64,000 bases of DNA, taken from contig NC_072894.1 in the NCBI RefSeq assembly GCF_027943255.1, positions 62,949,601-63,013,600 of the forward strand. Reading direction: 5' to 3'. This stretch comes from Anastrepha obliqua. Taxonomy: Eukaryota; Arthropoda; Insecta; Diptera; Tephritidae. Below, piece by piece: positions 53,945 through 63,459 of the stretch. Within the stretch, counting starts at the first letter, position 1; every line of letters begins with the position of its first letter. The notes under the pieces are model-generated. The model saw only the letters and a program-made list of their open reading frames with translations. It was not told the origin of the DNA and did not search any database. Position numbers and translations under genes: made by a program.

Positions 53945-54985
53945 ATTTGGTCCTTTCACTAGACACGAGGACGCCCTCTTCGCTGTCGACCGCCTATTAC
54001 CGTTTTAAATACCTTCTTCGCCAGAGTAGTTCCTTCCATACAGACGATATCACCCAGCCATCTTAATCGCTGCAGGATGACTCGTTTGACTATGTCAATA
54101 TCTCCGTAAAGCTCATCCAGCTCGTGGTTCATTCGAATGGGGTAACTGTCATCTACACGAGCAGGATAAAAAATCTTGTGAAGTACTTTCCTCTCGAAAA
54201 TTCCAAGAGCGGGTGCATCTGATTGTTTGACTGTATAGTCTTCAACGCTATAGAGAAGAACAGGAATGGTTAGCGTCTTGTAATGTGTTGTTTTCGTTCG
54301 GCCAGAGAGGGCTTTACTACTCAATTGCGCACTTAGCCCAAGTAGCACCTGTTGGTAAGAGTTATACTTTGCTTGATTTTAAGGCTGAGATTGTATTTGA
54401 TGGTAATAGCGAGATAAATGAAATCCATGACCACTTGGAATTTATAGTGTTAATTCCGATTTGTGGTTCAAGACGCTGCAACTCCCTGCAGGGCGTTAGC
54501 ATATATCCGGTTTTGTCTGCGTTTACCCTTAGACCCAATCATGAGGAGTCCTTTTCAGTAGCCGTATAAGCGGCGGCGATATCTCGACTGGTATGATCGA
54601 TGATCATCACGACATCAGCATACGCAAGGAGCTGGATACTTTCATAGAACAATTTCCATTTCCTTTTACCCCCTCCCTGCGAGCCACACCCTCACCTTGC
54701 TTGAAACCTCGGACGGTACCAAAAGATTCGAAGAGGTCCTTTCCTCTCTAGACGAAGCTTCGTGTGCTGCTCAACATCATTCTGCACAGCCGTAGCGTGC
54801 CGTCTGCATATCAGGGTGATATAGTTGGTATACCCAATCGGGTTATCAAAGGCTGCCTTGTAGTCTGCAAATAGGTGCTGTCTGCAAGTACGTGTTGGCT
54901 TGGTCCTCATACTGGGGAAGACCGTATTTACCCCACGGTGGACTGGCCAGATCTGAAACTGCACTGCTACGACCTAATTAGGGAT
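53945..54985 (-). pseudogene. LINE reverse transcriptase, second copy of family L2a
   Basis: Minus-strand pieces in order are THHLFADYKAAFDNPI-like (motif A, about 54830-54880), IQLLAYADVVMIIDHTSRDI (54590-54650) and GLRVNADKTGYML. The last catalytic aspartate of the box is changed to valine. The open frame 54348-53959 then has LSAQLSSKALSGRTKTTHYK, FERKVLHKIFYPARVDDSYP, IRMNHELDELYGDIDIVKRV, QRLRWLGDIVCME and GGRQRRGRPRV. It matches the 50.4 kb copy over the thumb region. Frames are broken and the catalytic box is mutated. Confidence 0.82.
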
Positions 54986-54989
54986 TGCG

Positions 54990-55440
54990 CGTAAGATTCC
55001 GGTTTCTCACATAGCTAGATAGTTGCGTGTGTAAATGCAGACGCAAGTGGGAGAAAGTCTCTCCCATTCACTTGGGAGTGACCAGAACGATTCTTCAGCA
55101 TAAGGTATAAGCAACTCACAACTACCGGGCCTTGCCTAAATATCCTCTGGGTAACTTCTGAGCATCCGTTTGAGAGCGAGGTAATGTGAGGGGGCGCAAC
55201 AATCAAGGATATTTGGTAGCGCGTTGAGTTTCGGATCCGCCACTTTGAAGCCCCAATTAATGAAAAGACGAACAAGTTCTCTCAACATAAGTTTTAAATA
55301 CAGGGGTGGACTTATGCCATTTGTTTCGACCCAGTAAAATATACATGCCATACTTAACATACATACATATTTCAAATAGAAAAAATCTCAAAACTAGACA
55401 AATTCACGACACTTTATAAAAAAAATTTACTCGCCCGAAA
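54990..55440. other. Unassigned segment upstream of the LINE copy
   Basis: The minus strand has an 86-codon and a 79-codon frame without recognised domains. This may be additional retroelement sequence, since it continues directly into the RT relic, but I cannot support it. Confidence 0.25.
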
Positions 55441-55444
55441 GACA

Positions 55445-55910
55445 TCAATAAGATTAAGGTTCGTCTAGTTCGGTGAATAGCGATGCTATTGACTTTGGTA
55501 TTTCATTTACAGGATCCCAAGATAAAGCGACCCCGTCTTTCGCTATACCGTCTACTATTTCGTTCCCTCCAACTCCCATAAGGTCTAAAACTCAATATAT
55601 ATAAAGCTTACAATTCGCAGCCAACCTCTCTACTGTTTTCGTCCTTTGAAAAACAATCTTCGACGATCCTGCTTTAATTCCTGCCTGACTATTAATGTAA
55701 AAGCTAGCCTTAGAGTTGCAACCAGTATTAACACAGGCTAAATCTGCTGCCTTTCCAACTGCGAAAACCTCAGCCTGAAATAGATTGCAGTAATATGAAA
55801 GCTTATACGACTTCCTTAGGTCTAACTCTGGCCAGTATGTCCGAGCGCTTACTCCACTAGTCATTTCAAAACCGTCCTTAAAAGAGATAAGTGTATTGCG
55901 TTTGGAGTTA
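55445..55910 (-). pseudogene. LINE RNase H fragment
   Basis: The minus strand reads GVSARTYWPELDLRKSYKLS, NLFQAEVFAVGKAADLACVN, SFYINSQAGIKAGSSKIVFQ, then after a break GVGGNEIVDGIAKDGVALSW. These correspond to the RNase H core of I/LOA-type LINEs. The aspartate normally in the xSDSQA motif is asparagine (INSQA), so this copy is catalytically dead as well as truncated on both sides. Confidence 0.72.
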
Positions 55911-55911
55911 C

Positions 55912-56143
55912 AGCTCTTACGCCATCATTGTTTTCGTTAGTGATCTTGAACATTTTCCCCCCTTTAAAACTGGGGCCACTCCATATTGACTGCATTGTTC
56001 GAGTTTATTGTTCCATGTTGATAGGTCCTGTATGTTGTTCCATTAGGGATTTTAGTCTTCCTGCAGATTTTGCTGCGAGATTTTCTGCAAAAAGATATAC
56101 GCAAAGATAGTGGATTACTTTTTCCCCAATCCAATATTACTTG
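55912..56143. other. Unannotated DNA
   Basis: No supported feature. Confidence 0.3.
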
Positions 56144-56144
56144 A

Positions 56145-56515
56145 CGGCCGCCGTAGCCGAATGGGTTGGTGCGCGACTACCATTCGGAATTCTGAGAAGA
56201 ACGTTGGTTAGAATCTCCGTAAAACAACAAAAAAAAAGAAAAAGCTTTTTACTAATAGCGGTCGCCCCTAAGCAGTTTGCATTTAAGCGTTTGCCATTAA
56301 ACGTCCGAGAGTATTCCTGCCATGCAAAAGCTGCTCATAAAAAAGTTATCTGCCGGTCGGAGTCAGCTTAAAACTGTAGGTGCCTCCATTTGTACAACAA
56401 CATCAAGACGCTGGCGACAAATAGGAGGAAGAGCTCGATCAAACACCCAAGAAGGGTGGAAGCGCCAATTATATATGTATATATATATATATATATATAT
56501 AAATATATATGTGTA
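56145..56515 (+). mobile_element. tRNA-derived SINE, copy 6, with (AT)n tail
   Basis: The head ACGGCCGCCGTAGCCGAATG is present. The B-box-like tract is degraded (GGTTAGAATCTCCG). Body tracts include AATAGCGGTCGCCCCTAAGC and TAGGAGGAAGAGCTCGATCA, and the tail CGCCAATTATATATG expands into an AT microsatellite to about 56515. The copy has more substitutions than copies 3, 4 and 8. Confidence 0.88.
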
Positions 56516-56519
56516 TGTA

Positions 56520-58130
56520 TAATATTAGATATATTAGAAACAAATTTGCTAAGAAATTAAATCATGTAAAAATGGCTACGGCAATAAATGAACATACATA
56601 TACTCCATTCTTTGTTTGTTTTATAAAAGGTAAATATTTATTTTTGGGATTACTTGCATATCAAAGGCCACTTATTGGTTCAAATTTATTTGTGTTTACT
56701 TAAATTAGTCGACCATGACCCGAATGGGTTAAAAAGAATAAGTGTGCACATAGGCACATATACAGGTTTTCATAAATTCTGAAATTTTAAATTCCATTTC
56801 AAGGCAGGAACAGAATTGCTATTTTCTTTGATTTACACGCTGGGATAAGCTGCCAAACAGCAAAACTTACAAGGGTTGGTTACCTGGAAATCACCAAACA
56901 GGCTAACCCGCCATGAATGAGATAAAAAAATTACAAAAAAGTCCACTAAACTACAGAATAAGCAAAAAAGTTATGCAAAAAACGCTAAATACATTACAAA
57001 GTTTGCAGTTCACAGCATCTTGCAAAAGTCCACAATAAAAGAGGTTTATCTGTTAGCAACAACTTGCGCAGCAGGCAGATGTGGAGGACGTAAAGCACAA
57101 AGAAAAGGCTTAAGAGAAATATATAAAAGAAATCAAAAGGATGCGCAAGGCTACTAAATCTTGATTTGTTTGTTTAGTTATGAATAGTGTAAAAAAACAG
57201 GAATGCAGACAAAAAATTTAATATTTAAGAGAATGGGAATAACAAAAAATTCAATAAAACGATGAAGGTTATAAAGGTTTGGGAACTAAGAAGCGGATGC
57301 GGCTTTTTAAGCCTTTACATACATACATACGTACATATGTAATGCGTGCCCACCACTTAGGCGATTTCAGGCAGTGTCTTCTTAACGAGAAGTGAGTGAG
57401 AGAGCGAGTGTGAGAGTTAGCTGCTGTGGTGAATGCTGTAAATATTTTTGAACCGTCTTCGGTTAAAGATGTCAATAAATCAAAGGCATATTTTATGAAT
57501 CGGTTATACAGTAAAATTTTTCGTTTTATTTCAGTTATGTAAGAAAGGCATTTGTGGAATTTTAGTTAGTTGCACTTGTCGAACTATGAAATATTTTACT
57601 GTGTTATATGGTATGCAACCATAGCGGCGTAGGCGTAGTCGCAGACAAACTATTTGGCAGCTGGCCAAAAGGCTTAGGCAATCGATTATGTATGATAGTA
57701 GATGTGTGCACACGTATGTGTAGCTGTGGCATGCCAATTTTAGTAAGCAGGAGGGTTGAATCAATATGTTGTTTCATTGGTATGCGTAAAGGTTTTTTGA
57801 ATCATAGACATCTTAAGTGAATAGACCTTTTCAATACAAAAAATTATATAAGAGCCCAATGAGAGATTTAAGATTCATTTGAGATTTAAGATTTATTTCA
57901 TTACGTTCGAAGTTTGATTATAACGAGATTCATTGCTCTCTACTTTCAAGATGGTTCTGAAATGATGGCCAGGTTGCAAAATCTCATCGTGGCAAGGAAA
58001 TGCCAAATAACCTTAAATATTTACTGATTTTTGACTCCATGCAATCAAGATCGTACTTGTTAAGAAATACAGTGTGGTGCTGCCACAGGCTGAATTGAGG
58101 TCAAACTATGAAAATGAGCCCAGCAAATAC
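56520..58130. other. Unannotated DNA
   Basis: AT-rich with small frames. A TACATACATACGTACATA microsatellite lies at 57317-57340. No domain was recognised. Confidence 0.35.
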
Positions 58131-58139
58131 TGTTCTCGC

Positions 58140-58920
58140 ATTTTTACGGATGTCTACAAGACCCATCACGGTTCCCGCACTGGTGTCTACGTGGAATCCA
58201 GTGGGGCAAAACTATCATACATTTTGCTCTTGGAATGAACCTAGTGTTGGAAAACAGATGGCTGCAGCGACAGCAAAGGGTAGTTGAGTTCTGCAAAACC
58301 AGTTTGAACTACTTCGTTAGACATAACATCCTGGGACATGTGGGTATCGCGGGTAACGAGATCTCTGACTCTTTAGCTTGGATGGGCTCTGAGGCCAACT
58401 TCTTTAGCCCGAAGCACGTTCTGACACTCGCTTCTGCAACCATCAAAGCCACAGCTAGCAAACGGGTTACTCTAACCCACAAGCAAGTCTGGCAGGCTGA
58501 GAGAGGCATCAGATGGGCAGAACTGATGTTATCTGTCATGTCCGATCAACTATCGCAGATCCTCCTGTCATTAAGTAGAACGGACTATAGGCAGCTGGTT
58601 GGACTGATGACGGGCCACTTTCTATGGACAAAACACATGGAAAAGGTGGGCATCTCAGACAGTGCACTCTGCCCAGCATGTGGAGAGGAGGATAAGATGG
58701 CGCACCACTTTCTGTGCGTCTGTCCAGCCTTCGCTCGAATCAGGCCTGAGGTCTTCGGCACCACAAGGTCTACTCAGATTTCTGGTCAGGTGCTTTTAAA
58801 GAAAATTAAGAAGGAGCCCGAGTACAATGGCATTAATTGTGTCTGAGTGCTGTACTTGCTAGTCTGTCGTGACAAAAAAAATCTGATCCTAAACCAGGTT
58901 TTTTCTTACCAGAAACCAAA
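58140..58920 (+). pseudogene. LINE RNase H end and C-terminal domain
   Basis: It begins with an FTDVYKTHHGSRTGVYVESS-type RNase H start near 58140. The 203-codon frame at 58235-58846 then continues the domain (GHVGIAGNEISDSLAWMGSE, carrying the last catalytic aspartate). The C-terminal part has SLSRTDYRQLVGLMTGHFLW and CPACGEEDKMAHHFLCVCPA, a complete zinc knuckle. The stop is at 58844-58846 and a 3' UTR follows. This is one of the longest open LINE frames in the window, but the RT is missing. Confidence 0.85.
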
Positions 58921-59149
58921 TATTATACACGGTTAATATACACGGAGAGCTCTCCTAGATATTTGAGAGCAATATAATAATGGTAACTTCATGATATGAT
59001 GTGCAAAACTTAACCGTTTTCGAGATATTCGAAACTAAAGATTAGCGGAAACTAAAGAAATCACAGGATGATTAAAAGCAGTTAGAGGAATTCCCAACCG
59101 CATAAAAATATTTAACCGAACTTTTTCGGTTTCAGATACTGAACAGGCT

Positions 59150-59203
59150 ATGAAAGTATTCGATGCGGTACCAGCTGGTGGTAGCAGAGGAAGAGGAAGG
59201 CTT
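59150..59203 (+). repeat. Short fragment of the RTE-like LINE C-terminus
   Basis: AAAGTATTCGATGCGGTACC followed by AGCTGGTGGTAGCAGAGGAA matches 47724-47765, where it encodes VFDVIPAGGSRGRG. It ends abruptly against a LINE in the opposite orientation. Confidence 0.7.
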
Positions 59204-60370
59204 TGTCAAGCTTTTTAATGTTCACACTTTTCTGAAGGGCATCCCACCATATTACAATACCGTAGTAGAGAATTTGCCTAACCAATCTCCATTTCTTCCC
59301 AATAAGCCTTCCGCAGGAGTACATTGCGGTCATTGCTTTGCGTGCTCTGTCTGCGACTGTGAGCCCCCAATTTAGCTTCCTATCTAGTACAAGTCCTATA
59401 TATTTTGCCCTTTCTGTTACTCTAAGTGGTTTCCCTCCTAGGAATATTTGTTGAAGTGCAGGTGTTTTGTGTTTCCTACTAAAAAGTATCAGATCCGTTT
59501 TTACCGGATTTACTTCTCGTCCTCGACTTTTACAACAAAGTGATAATCTGTTGAGAGATCTTTGTTGGAGATCACATAATGTTGGAAGGTGTTTCCCCGA
59601 GATTGCTATTACAATATCATCAGCATATGATATTATTTTACCTCCCATTTTTTCAAGTTCTTGTAGAAGATTATTGACAGTTAGGTTCCACAGAAGTGGA
59701 GATATTACCCCACCTTGTGGTGTACCCCTGATCGGAAATTTTTTAATGGATGCGTCACCCAAATATGCGCTTATCGTTCGCTCAGTTAGCATTCGTTCTA
59801 TAAACGAAACTAGTGCACTGCTTACTCCCATTTCCGTTAGCGAAGTGGCAATTGCTTCCGGATATATATTATTGAGGGCACCCTGAAGGCAGCGAAGGTA
59901 TATTCTTTGTAGTGAAGTGATTTCTCGACTGTGTGAACTAGATCATGGAGTGCTGTTTCCACTCATTTGCCTTTGCTGTATGCATGTTGGGAAGGTGATA
60001 GTTTGTCGCTAATCCTTCCTTTGATATGCACATCTAGCAACCGCTCTAAAGATTTCAACAAAAAGGATGATAAACTAATTATCCTGAAGTCCTTCGGTTT
60101 CGTATGTATGGTTTTCCCTCCTTTGGGAATGAATACCACTTTTATTTCTGCCCATTTCTTGGGGATATAGTTAAGAAGTATCGCTGCCTCAAAAATTAGG
60201 GCGAGTGTAGGTGCAATCGTATCTTTTGTGTGTTGCAAATCAGCGGGGATGATTCCATCAGGTCCCGGTGATTTGTAAGGCTTGAAGCTGCCAATGGCAA
60301 ATTTTATGTTATCCTCCGTTATAAAATCTATTGGGAGTGTTGATTTAGCTATAACTCCTTATAAATCGTC
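59204..60370 (-). pseudogene. LINE reverse transcriptase with intact ADD box
   Basis: Minus-strand pieces in order are FAIGSFKPYKSPGPDGIIPA, WAEIKVVFIPKGGKTIHTKP, DFRIISLSSFLLKSLERLLD and ISDKLSPSQHAYSKGK. A break at 59835-59960 removes the aspartate of motif A. Next come MGVSSALVSFIERMLTERTI, IRGTPQGGVISPLLWNLTVN and GKIISYADDIVIAISGKHLP, followed by a thumb with AKYIGLVLDRKLNWGLTVAD. The 227-codon frame at 59148-59831 is open through the catalytic YADD box. The type is I/LOA/R1-like by motif wording. The downstream RNase H has been lost at the junction near 59203. Confidence 0.85.
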
Positions 60371-60628
60371 CTGTTGTAGAGATATTCTTCACGCTACTCT
60401 TACTTTTAAAAAAATCTTAATAAAAGCTTAAAGAACAATAGCGAGAATACGGCGTTAGTTGACACATCAGCGGAGATTGACGCAGAACTAATGCAGCTTT
60501 ATATCCTAAGAACTTAGTAGTATAATTTTATGGCCAATACTTAATGCTGTTATAAAAATATAAATGAGGATTCAATTGTTGATTTGAGAAATTATAACTC
60601 AAGTGTAGATGGAACATTGAAAAATAGT
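60371..60628. other. Unannotated short gap
   Basis: No supported feature. Confidence 0.25.
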
Positions 60629-60905
60629 ACGTAATTACCATTCGGTGGTGCTCAAGTTCGCAAGTTCGATCATGAAACACAATGATAGAAAAAGTTTTTT
60701 CTCATAGCAGTCGCTCCTCGGCGGGCAATGGGAAACCTACAAGTGTGTTTCTGCCATGTTTTCTCATAAAAACCATCTGCCATGTGTAGGCGGCATAAAA
60801 CTGTAGTCCCCCCATTTGTGGAGAAACAACAAGACACATAAAGCAAAATGAGAAATAGCTAGGGCAAACAGCCAAAGAACACTTTTATTTTGAGTTAATT
60901 ATATA
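60629..60905 (+). mobile_element. tRNA-derived SINE, copy 7, diverged
   Basis: It starts at GTACGTAATTACCATTCGGT within the tRNA-like head, has a B-box-like AGTTCGATCATG and GATAGAAAAAGTTTTTTCTC as in copy 5. The body is recognisable (GCAGTCGCTCCTCGGCGGGC, TGTAGTCCCCCCATTTGTGG) but mutated. Its tail AGTTAATTATATA is immediately followed by a pogo-like MITE. Confidence 0.75.
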
Positions 60906-61517
60906 CAGTACACTCTCGCTTAATGGGCACCTCCCATAAACGGACACTTTTTTAAGTATGTTGAGTCCAACTAAGTATTGAATTAAAATAAGTCCTTTGT
61001 TCTCCTACATACATGCATGGAACTTATCGCTTTTGTGAAATATGTTTTTATTATAAACACTTTAAGGTTTTTAAACTCTTGTTATTTGTTATAATTTTCT
61101 GTGGAAATAAGTAGGCCTTGATTGAAAAGAAATATGTATATAAAGGGAATATTTTGGAAAATAAAATGAGAAAAATTGTAATTTTCAAATTGAATCAACG
61201 GATTTCATTATTGGATTGGCTACCGGATTCTTCCCGCAAAAGTTGTATAGCCGCTTATTAGACAAGGATTGGATACAGGACTCTCCCCGCAAAGTTTTAT
61301 AGCCGCAACATTAAGGATTCAGGATTCTCTCCACACCATTTCATTACCGCAACATTAAAGTACATACCTCAAATCCTAAAGAATTTTTTAAATTTCTTTC
61401 TCTTGAGCGGGCAACCCTCCTATAACATATTTTTACTCTTTTGTCATAAGCGGACGCCTCCCATAAGCGGACACGTTTTTCAGTCGCTTAGATGTCCACT
61501 TAAGAGGGAATACACTG
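60906..61517. mobile_element. pogo-like MITE (TA-flanked)
   Basis: The ends read CAGTACACTCTCGCTTAATG and (inverted) CAGTGTATTCCCTCTTAAGT. Both continue with variants of GGACACCTCCCATAAGCGGACAC in their subterminal part, and both are bounded by TA. This resembles the termini of pogo/Tigger-type elements. No transposase frame is present in the 612 bp. Its left edge is exactly at the AT-rich tail of a SINE. Confidence 0.75.
61205..61363. repeat. Internal tandem repeat, about 45-53 bp unit, three copies
   Basis: Each unit contains GGATTCTYCCCGCAAAGTTTTATAGCCG-like sequence followed by CAACATTAA or a variant. The third copy is the most diverged. The array lies inside the pogo-like MITE. Confidence 0.7.
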
Positions 61518-61574
61518 TATATCTATTAAGTTCCGTGGTGCAAATTAAATAGGACTTCTGGTTAAAAATAAGCA

Positions 61575-61995
61575 TCTATACTAATATTATAAAGAGGAAA
61601 ACTTTGTTTGTTTGTTTGGTTGTAATGAATAGGCTCAAAAACTACTGGACCGATTTTAAAAATTCTTTCACCATTCGAAAGCTACATCATCCACGAGGAT
61701 TATATTTTATTTTGGAAATAAGGCTCAAGATATAGGTCAAAACGTGGACCCGGGTAACCTTCGGATGTGTATGTACAATATGGGTATCAAATAGAAGCTG
61801 TTGGTGAATGCTTTAGTCCAGAGTATTTTTCATGCCGCTCCGTGACTAGGGTCGCGAGATAGAGACCAAAACGGGACCCTAGTATTTAATAAAGTAATAG
61901 TAGGAGGTGCAGATTTGTAATGGAGGTTAAGTGTGTGAGTAAGTAAGCTTGGACAAGAAATCAATTCAAAACTAAAAGCTTTAGCTTCGCCCAGT
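61575..61995. mobile_element. Possible Helitron-like fragment
   Basis: The start TCTATACTAATATTATAAAG and the continuation CTACTGGACCGATTTTAAAA belong to a wording common in arthropod genomes and often annotated as Helitron ends. The right side near 61980 (AGCTTTAGCTTCGCCCAGTT) is compatible with a degenerate terminus, but a CTRR end and hairpin are not clear. There is no coding content. Confidence 0.35.
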
Positions 61996-61999
61996 TTCT

Positions 62000-62765
62000 A
62001 TAGAGACAAAATGAATAATTCCAAACATAAGAAGATTAAGTCAAAATCGCACTTTATGTTCTCGAAAGAGTAAGTGTGGGCGAGCAATTTAAGTTTAAAA
62101 TAAAACGATTAAGCTGATTTGTACTGTTGGATGATGGTTGTTGCGATCAAAGCAGTGCCAAGTGCTGCTATTTTTTTAGGAATAATTAAAATAGAATTCC
62201 AATTAATTGTAATTATAATAGCACCGCATATTCGTATAGATGGACCTTTAAGTTAAATTTTACTGCCTCCTCTCTCTTTTCATAATGCATTGCTAGCAAC
62301 AACTTCTAAATCATATTGTTTGTCAAACAACGGAAATTTAGATTGCATGCCAAATTCAAGCTTTGGTATGCGTAGAAAGAGAAGGTAGTAAAGCTAAAAT
62401 TAAGAGTGTGTTTGTACGATTGTGTGGCACTGTAGATAGGCGCAACTGATAAATTTGTACAGTAATTGTTACATTTATATTTAAAATGAGTGAGCAATGA
62501 AACGTTTTTTAACTGCTTTTACACTAGTGTGAAATAGACTACTTTTCTGTCTCCAACGGAAGTTTTTGTATAAAATATTTGCTTGCCTCAGTTGCGAGCC
62601 ACTTTTCGTTAAACTTTGATAGGTTAGTCCTTTTCAATGTAAGGTACTGTGATAGTGATACATAATGGCTTCGAAAGAATGTGTATTAGTTACTAATCGC
62701 TTAAAAGATTCTTAACTCTTTGAAATTCAGTAATAGCTCTTGAGCTAAATCATGAATTGATGATT
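62000..62765. other. Unannotated DNA
   Basis: No supported gene or repeat. Confidence 0.3.
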
Positions 62766-62769
62766 AGTA

Positions 62770-63457
62770 CAGTCACTCACACCTTATTTGATACTGATAC
62801 GATTTTTTTTAAGTTTTCTATATTTCAAAATATATATACATATGTATATATATAATTGGCGCGTACACCTTCGTGGGTGTTTGGCCGAGCTCCTCCTCCT
62901 ATTTATGGTGTGCGTCTTGATGTTGTTACACAAATGGAGGGACCTACAGCTTCAAGCCGACTCCGAACGGCAGAAATTTTTATGAGGAGCTTTTTTATGG
63001 CAGAAATACACTCGGAGGTTTGCCATTGCCTGCCGAGGGGCTACCGCTCTTAGAAAAAATGTTTTTCTTAATTTTGGTGTTTCACCGAGATTCGAACCAA
63101 CATTCTATCTGTGAATTCCGAAACGGCGGCCCAATATATACATACTTATTGAAAAAAAAACAAGCGTACATAAAATTTAATACTGCTTTATGTCGAATTC
63201 ACTGTACAAACTCTCGCATACTCAAATTCAATTTGGTTTTTTGAAACTTGAGCCGGGAATAGCTGTAATTTTGACTGTGTCAATAATTTAATTGCAGTGT
63301 AAATTCTCTGTTTGTTTTTGGTTTTTTTTCTGCATTACAATGAAATGAGTGGCAGTTTTTTGTGTTTATGTTGAAATATGATATAAGACAAAATAAATAA
63401 AATATCTGAACATTTTACGAAAAAACGTATCTGTATCAAATAAGGTGTGAGTGACTG
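62770..63457. mobile_element. Tc1-like MITE containing a SINE
   Basis: The ends CAGTCACTCACACCTTATTT and (inverted) the same sequence, both continuing GATAC-GATACG, agree at about 33 of 35 positions and are bounded by TA at 62768 and 63458. The CAGT opening and TA target fit Tc1/mariner. The interior carries a SINE and no transposase, so the element is non-autonomous. Without the SINE it would be under 400 bp. Confidence 0.88.
62850..63131 (-). mobile_element. tRNA-derived SINE, copy 8, head deleted
   Basis: The minus-strand copy has the tail CGCCAATTATATATA on the left, and body tracts GCCGTTCGGAGTCGGCTTGA and GGAGGAGGAGCTCGGCCAAA. The B-box-like GGTTCGAATCTCGGTGAAAC is intact. Between GAATTC and GGCCGCCG-like bases at 63122-63131 the A-box region is deleted. 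It lies within the MITE 62770-63457. Confidence 0.9.
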
Positions 63458-63459
63458 TA

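Noticed and set aside
57260..57360. CRISPR-like or satellite repeats
   Set aside because: Only short TACATA-type microsatellites, with no spaced identical repeats.
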